NCBI RefSeq assembly: GCF_009688965.1
Contig: NZ_AP021875.1
Span: forward strand, 2,108,001 to 2,172,000
Direction of reading: 5' to 3'
From: Desulfosarcina widdelii
Lineage (GTDB): Bacteria; Desulfobacterota; Desulfobacteria; Desulfobacterales; Desulfosarcinaceae
DNA: 64,000 nt
Of this stretch, positions 34,185-41,984 are shown in pieces. Made by a program: the position numbers and the translations under genes. The notes under the pieces are model-generated. The model was not told the origin of the DNA and did not search any database. It was given only the letters and a program-made list of their open reading frames with translations. Positions within the stretch are counted from its first letter, which is position 1. Every line of letters starts with the position of its first letter.

Positions 34185-34595
34185 ATGGAGCAGGTTTTGA
34201 GTTTTCAAAAATACAATAGCGCACTTAAAAAAAATAGGCTGTTGGGCTTGTCTTGTAAGGAATGCGGAACTGTTACATGTCCTCCTAAAATGGTTTGTCA
34301 GGAGTGTGCCGGCGTGGACCTTGAAGTTGTTGAGTTGTCTGGTATGGGAAAAATTGTTACCTTCACGACAACTTATGTTGCTGCTGAAGGAAAAGAAGCA
34401 GAAGCGCCCTATACCATAGCCATGATTGAACTGGATGAAGGTGCCTGGATCGCCGGAAACCTGATTGATATCGACCCATCAGAAGCCACCATGGATTTGA
34501 TAGGAAAGCGAGTAAAGATCGGTCATAAGGTTTTTCCTGGTGATCGTTTCTCTGGTGGAGAATCAACGCGCCCACTATTTAGTTTTGTCAAGTAA
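34185..34595 (+). CDS. DUF35 OB-fold/zinc-ribbon thiolase partner
   Basis: 136-residue protein with an N-terminal rubredoxin-like zinc ribbon (C-K-E-C at ~25-28, C-Q-E-C at ~39-42) and a C-terminal OB fold. Members of this family form complexes with SCP2-type thiolases or HMG-CoA synthase and channel the CoA ester. It is 23 nt after the thiolase stop with AAGGAG before the ATG. It is the last gene of the rightward operon. Confidence 0.9.
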   Translation: MEQVLSFQKYNSALKKNRLLGLSCKECGTVTCPPKMVCQECAGVDLEVVELSGMGKIVTFTTTYVAAEGKEAEAPYTIAMIELDEGAWIAGNLIDIDPSEATMDLIGKRVKIGHKVFPGDRFSGGESTRPLFSFVK

Positions 34596-34803
34596 AAATA
34601 ATCAAATTACAACTGTTATTTAAATAATCACTGCGTTGCGTTCGATTTTGGAGTTGGAGACACCTCGCACCGGCAACCCTCTTACTGGATCGGGAGACGG
34701 TAAGGAAATGGTTTTTAGTAACGGCTCCATGTAAGCTTGGTAATTTGGTATTGGCATCAAGAATCACCTTTGATCTGGAATATAGAATTCATTTCCTTTC
34801 CCG

Positions 34804-35079
34804 TTACCTATCCACCCGCTCCTTCAACTCCTTCCCCGCTTTAAAAAACGGCAGCTTCTTCGGTTTGATCTTGACCAGCTCACCGGTTTTTGGGTTCCGT
34901 CCGGTGTATCCATCGTATTCCTTGACGAAAAACGAACACAATCCCCTGATTTCAACACGGTCTCCTTTGGCCAGCGCGTCGGCCATTCCATTGAAAAAGA
35001 TATCCACAACGGTGGCGGCTTGTGTTTTTGACAGGTAGGTGGCGTCTCTTAAGGTCTGGATCAGCTCAAGCTTGTTCAC
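34804..35079 (-). CDS. HU/IHF-family DNA-binding protein
   Basis: 91-residue histone-like protein if started at GTG 35079 (V-N-K-L-E-L-I, the usual HU/IHF N-terminus). Longer upstream starts to 35166 add a tail without family similarity. Contains G-D-R-V-E-I-R-G-L-C-S-F and the beta-arm G-R-N-P-K-T-G-E, followed by K-P-K-K-L-P-F-F-K-A-G-K-E-L. It bends and compacts DNA and often assists integration and sigma-54 promoter looping. It is transcribed opposite to the catabolic operon. Confidence 0.9.
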   Translation of the reverse strand: MNKLELIQTLRDATYLSKTQAATVVDIFFNGMADALAKGDRVEIRGLCSFFVKEYDGYTGRNPKTGELVKIKPKKLPFFKAGKELKERVDR

Positions 35080-35596
35080 GTGTTCGGCGTTCCTGATTGT
35101 GGGTTTGCGTGGGAATTGAAAGAGAGGATTTTGGGCAGAATAGCCCTGGCGTGGTGATTGTGTCAAGAAATTAGTTGGTTATAGGTGATTGTTATGTTTA
35201 AAATCAAAAGAGATCGGCAGGATCATAAATCCGGGAGGTCTATGATATGAAATTCGTGATTTGAGATTTGCGAGGATTATGCGTTCTCATAATGGATGAT
35301 ATCAAACTTACCCATCGGTTCAAATTGAAAAAAATTTGCCGAATTACAGATTTCCATAAGTCTAAAGCCATCGAAAAACACCAAAATCATTGACATTTCA
35401 ATGAATTATTCCTAAAAAGTGTTTTGGGGTAATTTTCATAACGGACCATCGATTCCATGTTAAGGCATGATGTACAAATGGTTTGTTAATCTATTCTTAG
35501 AGCATTTAATAAAATATCGGTTTAGGCACCTATGAAAAAAAATTATTGATATTTATGCACTCCAACTAATCCAGTGAAGCGACAGGTAATCATGAT
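35080..35596. other. Intergenic region upstream of the helicase remnant
   Basis: About 500 bp, AT-rich from 35190 onward, without a gene. It should hold the promoters for HU (leftward) and the helicase (rightward). No repeat, att-like duplication or clear promoter was recognised. Confidence 0.45.
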
Positions 35597-37655
35597 ATGG
35601 ATGTTTTTAAATACCGCGATGACATTGTAGCCAATTATCGTTCCTTCACCACCAGCTTTACAAAAATCAAAGCAGATGACATCAAACAATATGTAACACA
35701 CCGATATGACTCAGGCTATTATTGGCCAGCACCACTCATTCAGCTAAACCCATCGTTTGTCTCCAGTCAAACAGTTGAGCAGCTCGTTTCTCAAGGGAAG
35801 CTACATCGAACATGTCAGGAAATTTTTCGATTTGGGAGAGATCCAAATTCCCCTGGTGTGTCCGCCCAGCTTTACAAACACCAAATGGATGCAATCGAGA
35901 TTGCCAAGCGAGGGGAAAGCTACGTTTTAACGACTGGCACCGGGTCTGGCAAATCTTTAGCCTACATGTTGCCTATTGTTGACTGCATACTCAACACAAA
36001 AGGAAATTCTTCGACTGGGATCAAAGCTATTATCATCTATCCAATGAACGCGTTGGTTAACAGCCAAAAGGAGGAGCTGGACAAATTTTTCGGACACTAT
36101 AATGAAAATAAGCCTGTTACTTATGGACGATACACTGGCCAGGAGAGCCAAGAAGAACGTCATGCCATGGCGGCGACTCCGCCTGACATCATTTTGACCA
36201 ACTTCATGATGCTGGAGTTGTTGATGACCCGCCAGGACGAATTGGACCGCAGCATCATGAAAGCGGCTAAGGGAATTGACTTCTTGGTTTTAGATGAATT
36301 GCATACCTACCGCGGACGACAAGGGGCGGACGTTGCAATGCTTGTTCGACGGGTCAGGGAGGCCCTCAATGCAGATGTTCAGTGCATAGGAACCTCGGCG
36401 ACCATGGCGAGTGAAGGAACATTACAGGCGCGTAATGAAGCTATCGCTGAAGTAGCCAGCAAAATGTTTGGAACGGATGTAAAGCCTGAAAATATCATCA
36501 CGGAAACCCTGCAAAGACAAACACCGCATACCGAAAAACCGTTAGGCACAACTCTCTCCTCATCCATCCATGCAGGAATTGCAGAATCACTATCTTTCAA
36601 GAAATTACGGGAACATCCGGTGTCTGCATGGATTGAATTGACCCTGGGAATTGAGAAGGAGGAGGATCGATGGGTTCGAACTCGGCCGCAAACCATTCAG
36701 GATGCATCCAAAAAACTGTCCGATGATAGTGGGCTTCCAGCAGAAACGTGCGAAACGTTCTTGCGCGATTTCCTACTCACCGCCTACCAATGCCGTGATA
36801 ATAAAGGCAACCCATTATTTGCGTTCCGATTGCACCAGTTTATTTCCGGGGCCAATACCCTTTTTTCAACTTTAGAGCCTGTGGGGAATCGTCAGTTTGA
36901 TTTGTCTGGCCAGCAATACCTTCCTGGTGACCGTTCCAAACGATTTTTCAGCGTCCATTTTTGCCGCCAGTGCGGGCAAGAATATCATCCAGTTTGGTAC
37001 GGTGTTAAAAATGGGGAGACCCATTTGACGCCTCGGGATATAGATGATCGGTCCCATGATGAGGAAGATTCTGATTTTGGGTTTTTTATGTTTGATCAGG
37101 ATCATGTATGGGACGATGCTGTAATCGAAAATTATCCCGAAAACTGGATCGAAGAAATCAGAGGAACCATTCGTTTAAAAAGTAATTTCAAGAAATATCA
37201 GCCCAAAGGCGTGTATGCTGAACCAAGTGGAAAACTTACCGGCGGTGGAAATCACGGATGGTTCATTCCAGGCAGTTTCAGGTTTTGTTTGAATTGCGGT
37301 GTTTCCCACGCGGCGAGGGGAAGGGATGCAATCAGGGTTACAGGATTAAGTGGTGAGGGTCGTTCTTCGGCGACAACCGTCCTGGCGGTATCCGCACTGA
37401 CTTATATGCTGGAACAGGATTCTGATTTAGCGCAAGAAGCTAAAAAGTTGCTCGGATTCACGGACAATCGCCAGGACGCTTCTCTGGGGAGAGGATGCCA
37501 ATGCGATAGGATCTATAAAAGAAAAAGATTATCCTGATCTGATCGAAAGCCTACTACAAGTTCTGAAATCATACGGTCTAATCGAAGAAGTTGAAATCAA
37601 TCGCCAGTTAAAAGGATACCAGCTGATAGGTGAGTTTCTTCAGTGGCGTAAATGA
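35597..37655 (+). pseudogene. DEAD/DEAH-box helicase, frameshifted and C-terminally truncated
   Basis: 646 codons open in one frame, then a shift near 37488 into another frame ending at 37655. Helicase motifs present: Q/motif I T-G-T-G-S-G-K-S (113-120), motif II D-E-L-H, motif III G-T-S-A-T-M, a Cys4 zinc site (C-R-Q-C and C-L-N-C) and L-L-G-F-T-D-N-R-Q-D-A-S-L, where the second RecA lobe should begin. After that a deletion joins to a fragment reading L-L-Q-V-L-K-S-Y-G-L-I-E-E-V and stops. The rest of lobe 2 and any DUF1998-like C-terminus are missing, so ATPase/translocase activity is unlikely. The family is common in defence loci (DrmA/DruE/MrfA-like helicases). Confidence 0.75.
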
Positions 37656-38169
37656 ATGGTCGGATACAACGTTTCGATCTCTGCCTTAATGAGATCAGCC
37701 GTGGTGCCCAGGGTACCAATATCTTTGCTGTCGTCAATACATACACCAGGGCGGCACAATGGAGTGAGTTGTCGGCGGAATCCAGTTTTCGGCTGTCACG
37801 GGTTGGCGGGAATATTTTGGGGATGCTGCAGTAATTAGCCCGAGGTGGCATCTGTTTTTGGACAAATGATCCGGCAGCCAATGGAGGAAGCCGGATCAGA
37901 TCAACAGTTACTTTCTATCTATTGCGACGGATACAGAGTGTCAGCGGTGGTAATCATCGGTTTTTACATCAAACCAATCAATAACCATTCCTAATAAAAC
38001 AATATATTGTTATCATGTCGCTTGACACTTCCACATGTTGTGCTTATTTATAATGCGGAAATACCCATAACGGGGTACTGAAGTCGCTATCTGCATTTGT
38101 CATCTCTCCTGAAAATCCCCTCAGCCCCGTACTGATATATCGTTCTAACCAATCAGAAAGGACAGACCA
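37656..38169. other. Region between helicase remnant and TIR cassette
   Basis: 514 bp. A 60-codon ORF at 37652-37834 and a 37-codon stretch around 37888-37990 have no ribosome site and no recognisable family; they are probably relics of the deleted helicase neighbourhood. The last 150 bp contain the promoter-like boxes reported separately. Confidence 0.4.
38022..38054 (+). promoter_or_regulatory. Promoter-like boxes before the TIR cassette
   Basis: A perfect TTGACA (38022-38027) and a perfect TATAAT (38049-38054) face the cassette but are 21 bp apart, longer than the usual 17. The stretched spacing would need an activator, or the real -10 is TATTTA four bases earlier. Confidence 0.4.
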
Positions 38170-38403
38170 ATGGCAAGAAGAGGCGTGTATCATATTACCC
38201 CCAACTCCGGTGGCGGTTGGGATGTCAAGAAGGAAGGCAATCAAAGGGCTTCAGGCCACTTTGACAGAAAATCGGATGCTATCAGCAGGGGAAAAGGGCT
38301 TGCAAAGAACCAACCCCTCGGCCAAATCAAAATTCATGGCCAGGATGGAAAGATTCAGACTGAACACACCTATAAGAAAGACCCCTACCCGCCGAAAGGA
38401 TGA
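38170..38403 (+). CDS. DUF2188-type small protein, first gene of TIR cassette
   Basis: 77-residue basic protein matching the DUF2188 pattern: V-Y-H-I-T-P-N-S-G-G-G-W-D-V-K, G-H-F-D-R-K-S-D-A-I-S-R-G-K, then Q-I-K-I-H-G-Q-D-G-K-I-Q-T-E-H-T-Y. It is a small alpha/beta domain of unknown biochemical role. Its stop is only 3 nt before the ATG of the TIR gene, so co-translation is near certain. AGAAAGGAC lies 7 nt before the start. In this setting it may be a regulator, inhibitor or sensor for the TIR effectors; nothing in the sequence decides which. Confidence 0.75.
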   Translation: MARRGVYHITPNSGGGWDVKKEGNQRASGHFDRKSDAISRGKGLAKNQPLGQIKIHGQDGKIQTEHTYKKDPYPPKG

Positions 38404-38406
38404 TTA

Positions 38407-38871
38407 ATGCCCGTATTTATTTCTCATCGGAGTATTGATACCGAACGTGCTTTGACAGTTCACCAATATCTCACGAATAGAGGCGTGAAGTGCTATATTG
38501 ACAAACTCGATGACGCTCTTCAATCCACTGATGATATCACAAATGTCATTTTGAAGAGAATTAGCCAATGCAGCCATATGATGGCTGTTGCATCCGAATA
38601 TACGCAAGGATCATGGTGGGTTCCATTCGAGCTTGGTGTTGCTACTGAATCAGATAGACGCATTTCATCCTACAAAGCGACCAACGTAAATTTGCCTCAA
38701 TATCTTTCAAAATGGCCAATCCTATCAAGTCAGTATGATCTGAATAAATTTATCGAGAATTACAAGCGTGACAATAGTGTCGCATTCAGCGAAAGCCGTG
38801 CCACATATCAAGATATTAAATCCGCCGATCAGTTCCATCGACGGTTAAAAATTGATATTGGTCAAAGATAA
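38407..38871 (+). CDS. TIR-domain protein
   Basis: 154-residue stand-alone TIR domain. The start M-P-V-F-I-S-H-R-S-I-D is the box-1 strand; Y-I-D-K-L-D-D-A-L-Q forms the BB loop; S-W-W-V-P-F-E75-L-G-V-A carries the putative catalytic glutamate of TIR NAD-glycohydrolases (W..xEL..A pattern). No sensor domain is fused, so sensing must come from a partner. The second gene of a four-gene string with 3- and 9-nt gaps. Expected action: cleavage of NAD+ or synthesis of an ADP-ribose signal upon infection (inference). Confidence 0.85.
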   Translation: MPVFISHRSIDTERALTVHQYLTNRGVKCYIDKLDDALQSTDDITNVILKRISQCSHMMAVASEYTQGSWWVPFELGVATESDRRISSYKATNVNLPQYLSKWPILSSQYDLNKFIENYKRDNSVAFSESRATYQDIKSADQFHRRLKIDIGQR

Positions 38872-38880
38872 AGGAGGATT

Positions 38881-39435
38881 ATGGGCTATCATCCAAGTAG
38901 TCAGTTGGGTTTGGGAGGCTTGTTCCCCTATGTGGAACCAATTAAACGCAAGGTATTTATTAGTTACCACCACAAAAATGATCAATCGTGGTATAATCAT
39001 CTATCATTTGTGTATTCGAACGATTTTGATCTTTTTTACGATAATTCAGTGGAACGTAAAATTGACAGCACCAATTCTGAATATTTAAATAGGAAGATCA
39101 GGGAAGAATACATATTCGGGACATCGGTGACCATCGTTCTTTGCGGCTCTGAAACGTGGAAGAGAAGGTGGGTGGATTGGGAGATCCATGCCACCCTACA
39201 TCACGGCCATGGTTTGTTAGGGATTGCACTTCCTTCTTGTGCTAAAAATTATGAAGGGAAAAATATTGTTCCGGATCGTCTCTATAAGAATTTGGTAAGT
39301 GGGTTTGCCAATTTCATGGTATGGGATGGGAATCCAGATACCTTGAAGGCAAATATTGAAGCGGCTGCCCAGAATTCATCAAGGAAAAGTCTAATTGATA
39401 ACAACGACATTAAGATGAAACGCAGCTCATCATAG
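38881..39435 (+). CDS. MTH538/ThsB-type TIR-like protein (DUF1863)
   Basis: 184-residue TIR-like protein of the MTH538 (ThsB) group, which in Thoeris systems makes a cyclic ADP-ribose isomer signal. Visible signatures: K-V-F-I-S-Y-H-H-K-N-D (24-34), R-K-I-R-E-E-Y-I, the strand T-S-V-T-I-V-L-C-G, and R-R-W-V-D-W-E101-I with the putative catalytic Glu; then G-L-L-G-I-A-L-P. AAAGGAGG lies before the ATG. No ThsA (SIR2 or Macro/TM effector) is encoded beside it, so the signal's receiver would have to be one of the neighbouring proteins or absent. Confidence 0.85.
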   Translation: MGYHPSSQLGLGGLFPYVEPIKRKVFISYHHKNDQSWYNHLSFVYSNDFDLFYDNSVERKIDSTNSEYLNRKIREEYIFGTSVTIVLCGSETWKRRWVDWEIHATLHHGHGLLGIALPSCAKNYEGKNIVPDRLYKNLVSGFANFMVWDGNPDTLKANIEAAAQNSSRKSLIDNNDIKMKRSSS

Positions 39436-39445
39436 AGAGGTAAAA

Positions 39446-39961
39446 ATGGCTGCCCCAACAGGCCTCAAGAAGGTAACCGCCACAATCAAGACTCCATTCC
39501 TGGATATCCAAGGGGAATGGCAACCCGACGAGAGCGAGCAGCAAGCTGCCTGGGAATTGTATGTTGAGCTTGTAACCCGCATTGCCGTCCAGGAGCTTAA
39601 GCCGGGAGAAGGGTTACTACGGGAGGCTTTGACTTCCTTGTATCAACTTTTTGGCGAGACCAGGCGTATTCTACGAAGTTATGGTCCAGTCGTAGCCACA
39701 CCAAAAGGGAGTGGTAAGTGGTCCTTCGGTAGCATTGCTGTCACCCTTCTGAATTCCGCAATCCGACCTGTCCTTGCAAAGTGGCATCCCCTGCTGATGA
39801 CGTATGAAAATCAGCGTGGGCAGGCCGTTTCTCCAGCAGATCATGAAATGAAATGGGAACACAACGAAGAGTTGAGAGGCATTCTTACCGAATTGCAAAC
39901 AACGTTAAGGGCGTATTCACAGTTATTAGCTGAGGCTGCCGGTATCCCCCCGATTGCTTAA
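39446..39961 (+). CDS. Uncharacterised helical protein, last gene of TIR cassette
   Basis: 171-residue protein of no family I can name. Pattern: a short beta-like start (F-L-D-I-Q-G-E-W-Q-P-D-E), then long helices (A-W-E-L-Y-V-E-L-V-T-R-I, L-T-S-L-Y-Q-L-F-G-E-T-R-R-I-L-R-S-Y-G), a conserved-looking V-T-L-L-N-S-A-I-R-P-V-L-A-K-W-H-P-L-L, and a C-terminal helix pair. No signal peptide or membrane span. GAGAGG lies before the ATG, 10 nt after the ThsB-like gene. By position it is the best candidate for effector, sensor or scaffold of the TIR pair. Confidence 0.65.
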   Translation: MAAPTGLKKVTATIKTPFLDIQGEWQPDESEQQAAWELYVELVTRIAVQELKPGEGLLREALTSLYQLFGETRRILRSYGPVVATPKGSGKWSFGSIAVTLLNSAIRPVLAKWHPLLMTYENQRGQAVSPADHEMKWEHNEELRGILTELQTTLRAYSQLLAEAAGIPPIA

Positions 39962-39980
39962 TCTCTCATACATAATGTAA

Positions 39981-40354
39981 TGTCTGTTATCCTTAAATGA
40001 CCAAATCACCAAAGCCCTCACCGCCCTGAAAAAATCCAAATTCCGCTTCCGGTTCAAATTGACAGACAAGGACCATCAATACATCCAGAGCAAGGGCATC
40101 GACACCATCCGATCCCACGCCTTTGATTTCATCACCGAAGATTAGCACCGGCGTTTCCCAAGAATGATGGCAAACGGACGCCGATGAGGGGCCATCCTGT
40201 TTTTATTGCCCAACATGCGACCGCCACCTGCTGCCGGGGGCGTCTTTGGAAATAGTTCGGGATTGAAAAAGGACGGCCGTTGACAGAGGATGAAATCGGG
40301 TTTGTGGTGGGGTTGGTGATGGGGTGGATTGGAGAGCAGACTCAAAGAGTTTAG
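39981..40354 (+). pseudogene. DUF4186 gene, start lost and frameshifted
   Basis: Frame 1 (to TAG at 40143) reads L-K-K-S-K-F-R-F-R-F-K-L, then G-I-D-T-I-R-S-H-A, without an ATG/GTG/TTG start after the preceding stop. Another frame continues K-R-T-P-M-R-G-H-P-V-F-I-A-Q-H-A-T-A-T-C-C-R-G, and a third ends with L-T-E-D-E-I-G-F-V-V-G. In order these match the DUF4186 family (about 120 residues, Cys-containing). At least two frameshifts and a lost start make it a pseudogene. Confidence 0.7.
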
Positions 40355-40563
40355 CGAAAAGCTAACATTTCCTCATTTTTCACAGCTAACTGCGTTTTTT
40401 CATTTGGTCCTTTACCTCGAAATACTTGGGTTCATTTCGATTTATTCCCTTTTTCGAGGGTTGCCCTACCCTACTTTAACGATCCATTTCTTTGGAATCA
40501 CTCTGAGTTACTTAAATTTTTAGCGCTATTGTTGGGTATAATGTTGGGTATTAAATTAGAAAG

Positions 40564-40600
40564 CATTAAAAAAGGCACTCACAATTCCTTGTAAGTGCCT
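40564..40600 (-). terminator. Terminator of the tRNA-fMet gene
   Basis: Arms 40574-40584 and 40589-40599 pair over 11 bp with one G-T mismatch around the loop TTCC. On the minus strand the stem is followed by TTTTTTAATGC, an ideal rho-independent terminator 12 nt after the tRNA. Confidence 0.85.
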
Positions 40601-40611
40601 GATTTATTTTA

Positions 40612-40688
<77 letters not shown>

Positions 40689-40863
40689 TCAATTTGTAAA
40701 AGAAGAAAATAGACTGTATTGCCGAAATTGTCAATAGGGGAATTTAAAAATCTGTGAACGGCTATCAAAGCTCAAAGAAAAATCATCGCCTTGGCTATAT
40801 CAATTGTTTTTCCTGTCAATTATCGATTTTCCGATTGGATTCTAAAGCCTTACAGTTCACTGA

Positions 40864-41280
40864 TCACTGACCGCCGGCCTTTTCTATCAACTCCCGAATA
40901 AACGCCGGCGGACGCACGACCTTGCCCTGCTTGTTGATAAAGGCATGCCGGGTGTAGCCGGTGGTGTGGGTGACGGAGCCGTCCTTGCTGGTGATGGTGT
41001 AGTCGAACTGCATACCGGCCCGGAACTCCGTATTGAGGGTCGCGTTGATGATGATGATGTCGTCGTAGCGCGCAGGGGTGATATATTTGCACTTGACTTC
41101 GGAAACGGGCAACATCAGTCCCTGGTCCTCAATCTTCTGGTAAGGCAGCCCCAGATGGCGGAACAGTTCGGTGCGGCCGATCTCGAACCAGCGCAGGTAA
41201 TTGGCGTGGTAGACGACGCCCATGGTATCCGTGTCGCCGTAAATGACACGGTATGAGGTTGCGTGGGATATCGCGTTCAT
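40864..41280 (-). CDS. Acyl-CoA thioesterase, YbgC/4HBT type
   Basis: 138-residue hot-dog-fold thioesterase hydrolysing acyl-CoA to acid and CoA. Signature Y-G-D-T-D-T-M-G-V-V-Y-H-A-N-Y-L, with the catalytic Asp and His, then R-W-F-E-I-G-R-T-E. Length fits YbgC/4-hydroxybenzoyl-CoA thioesterases. It is upstream of the tRNA and downstream of thrH (82 nt), all leftward. Not obviously part of the threonine pathway; likely housekeeping. Confidence 0.88.
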   Translation of the reverse strand: MNAISHATSYRVIYGDTDTMGVVYHANYLRWFEIGRTELFRHLGLPYQKIEDQGLMLPVSEVKCKYITPARYDDIIIINATLNTEFRAGMQFDYTITSKDGSVTHTTGYTRHAFINKQGKVVRPPAFIRELIEKAGGQ

Positions 41281-41362
41281 GATTCCTGGTTTTCAGTTTC
41301 TGGTTTCGCGGTTGGCTGTTCGCTCTGAACTTTCACCTTTGAGCTTTCAGCTTGCTGGCCGT

Positions 41363-41971
41363 TCACTGAACCTCCAATTCCCCATCCAACACCGCCTGCA
41401 ACTCCTCGTAATTCGTCGTCACCGCAAACTGGGGAAACTCGTCGATCACATTCTGGGGCGGACGAAAGAGGATGCCTTTATCGGCTTCCTTGAGCATGGT
41501 GACATCGTTGTAAGAGTCACCCATGGCCACGACCCGGTAGTTCAGGGATTTGAAGGCCTGCACCACCTTGCGCTTGCCGTCCTTCTGGCGCAGGGTATAG
41601 CCGGCAATGGCCCCGCTGTCGTCGATGGTCAGGCTGTGGCACAACAGGGTGGGCCAGCCCAACTTCTCCATCAGTGGCCGGGCGAATTCGACGTAGGTGT
41701 CGGAGACGATGATCACCTGGGTGCGTGCCCGCAACCCGTCGAGAAATTCCCGGGCGCCGGGCAGCGGATTCATGGTGGCGATAACGTCGGTAATGTCCTT
41801 GAGCTTGAGCCCGTTGGTATCCAGGATGGACAGGCGCCGCTTCATCAGCACGTCGTAGTCGGAGATGTCGCGGGTGGTGAGACGCAGTTCTTCGATGCCG
41901 GTGCGCTCGGCCACGTTGATCCAGATTTCCGGTACGAAAACCCCTTCCAGGTCGGAGCAGATGATATCCAT
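41363..41971 (-). CDS. thrH: ThrH-type phosphoserine phosphatase / homoserine phosphotransferase
   Basis: 202-residue HAD-superfamily enzyme nearly collinear with Pseudomonas ThrH (205 aa): D-L-E-G-V-F-V-P-E-I-W (the nucleophile motif DxExV), T-T-R-D-I-S-D-Y-D-V-L-M-K, V-S-D-T-Y, L-R-Q-K-D-G-K-R-K and G-D-S-Y-N-D. It transfers phosphate from phosphoserine to water or to homoserine, bypassing ThrB. It is 13 nt downstream of homoserine dehydrogenase, which makes its acceptor, so the pair forms a short threonine/serine operon. Confidence 0.92.
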   Translation of the reverse strand: MDIICSDLEGVFVPEIWINVAERTGIEELRLTTRDISDYDVLMKRRLSILDTNGLKLKDITDVIATMNPLPGAREFLDGLRARTQVIIVSDTYVEFARPLMEKLGWPTLLCHSLTIDDSGAIAGYTLRQKDGKRKVVQAFKSLNYRVVAMGDSYNDVTMLKEADKGILFRPPQNVIDEFPQFAVTTNYEELQAVLDGELEVQ

Positions 41972-41984
41972 GTTTTTCCTTTTT

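Noticed and set aside
37652-37834. 60-codon ORF after the helicase remnant
   Set aside because: No ribosome site and no family; two overlapping frames of equal length are open, as expected by chance in relic sequence.
38881-39435. Calling the TIR pair a standard Thoeris system
   Set aside because: No ThsA-type effector (SIR2-SLOG or Macro-TM) is encoded on either side, so the name would overstate the evidence.
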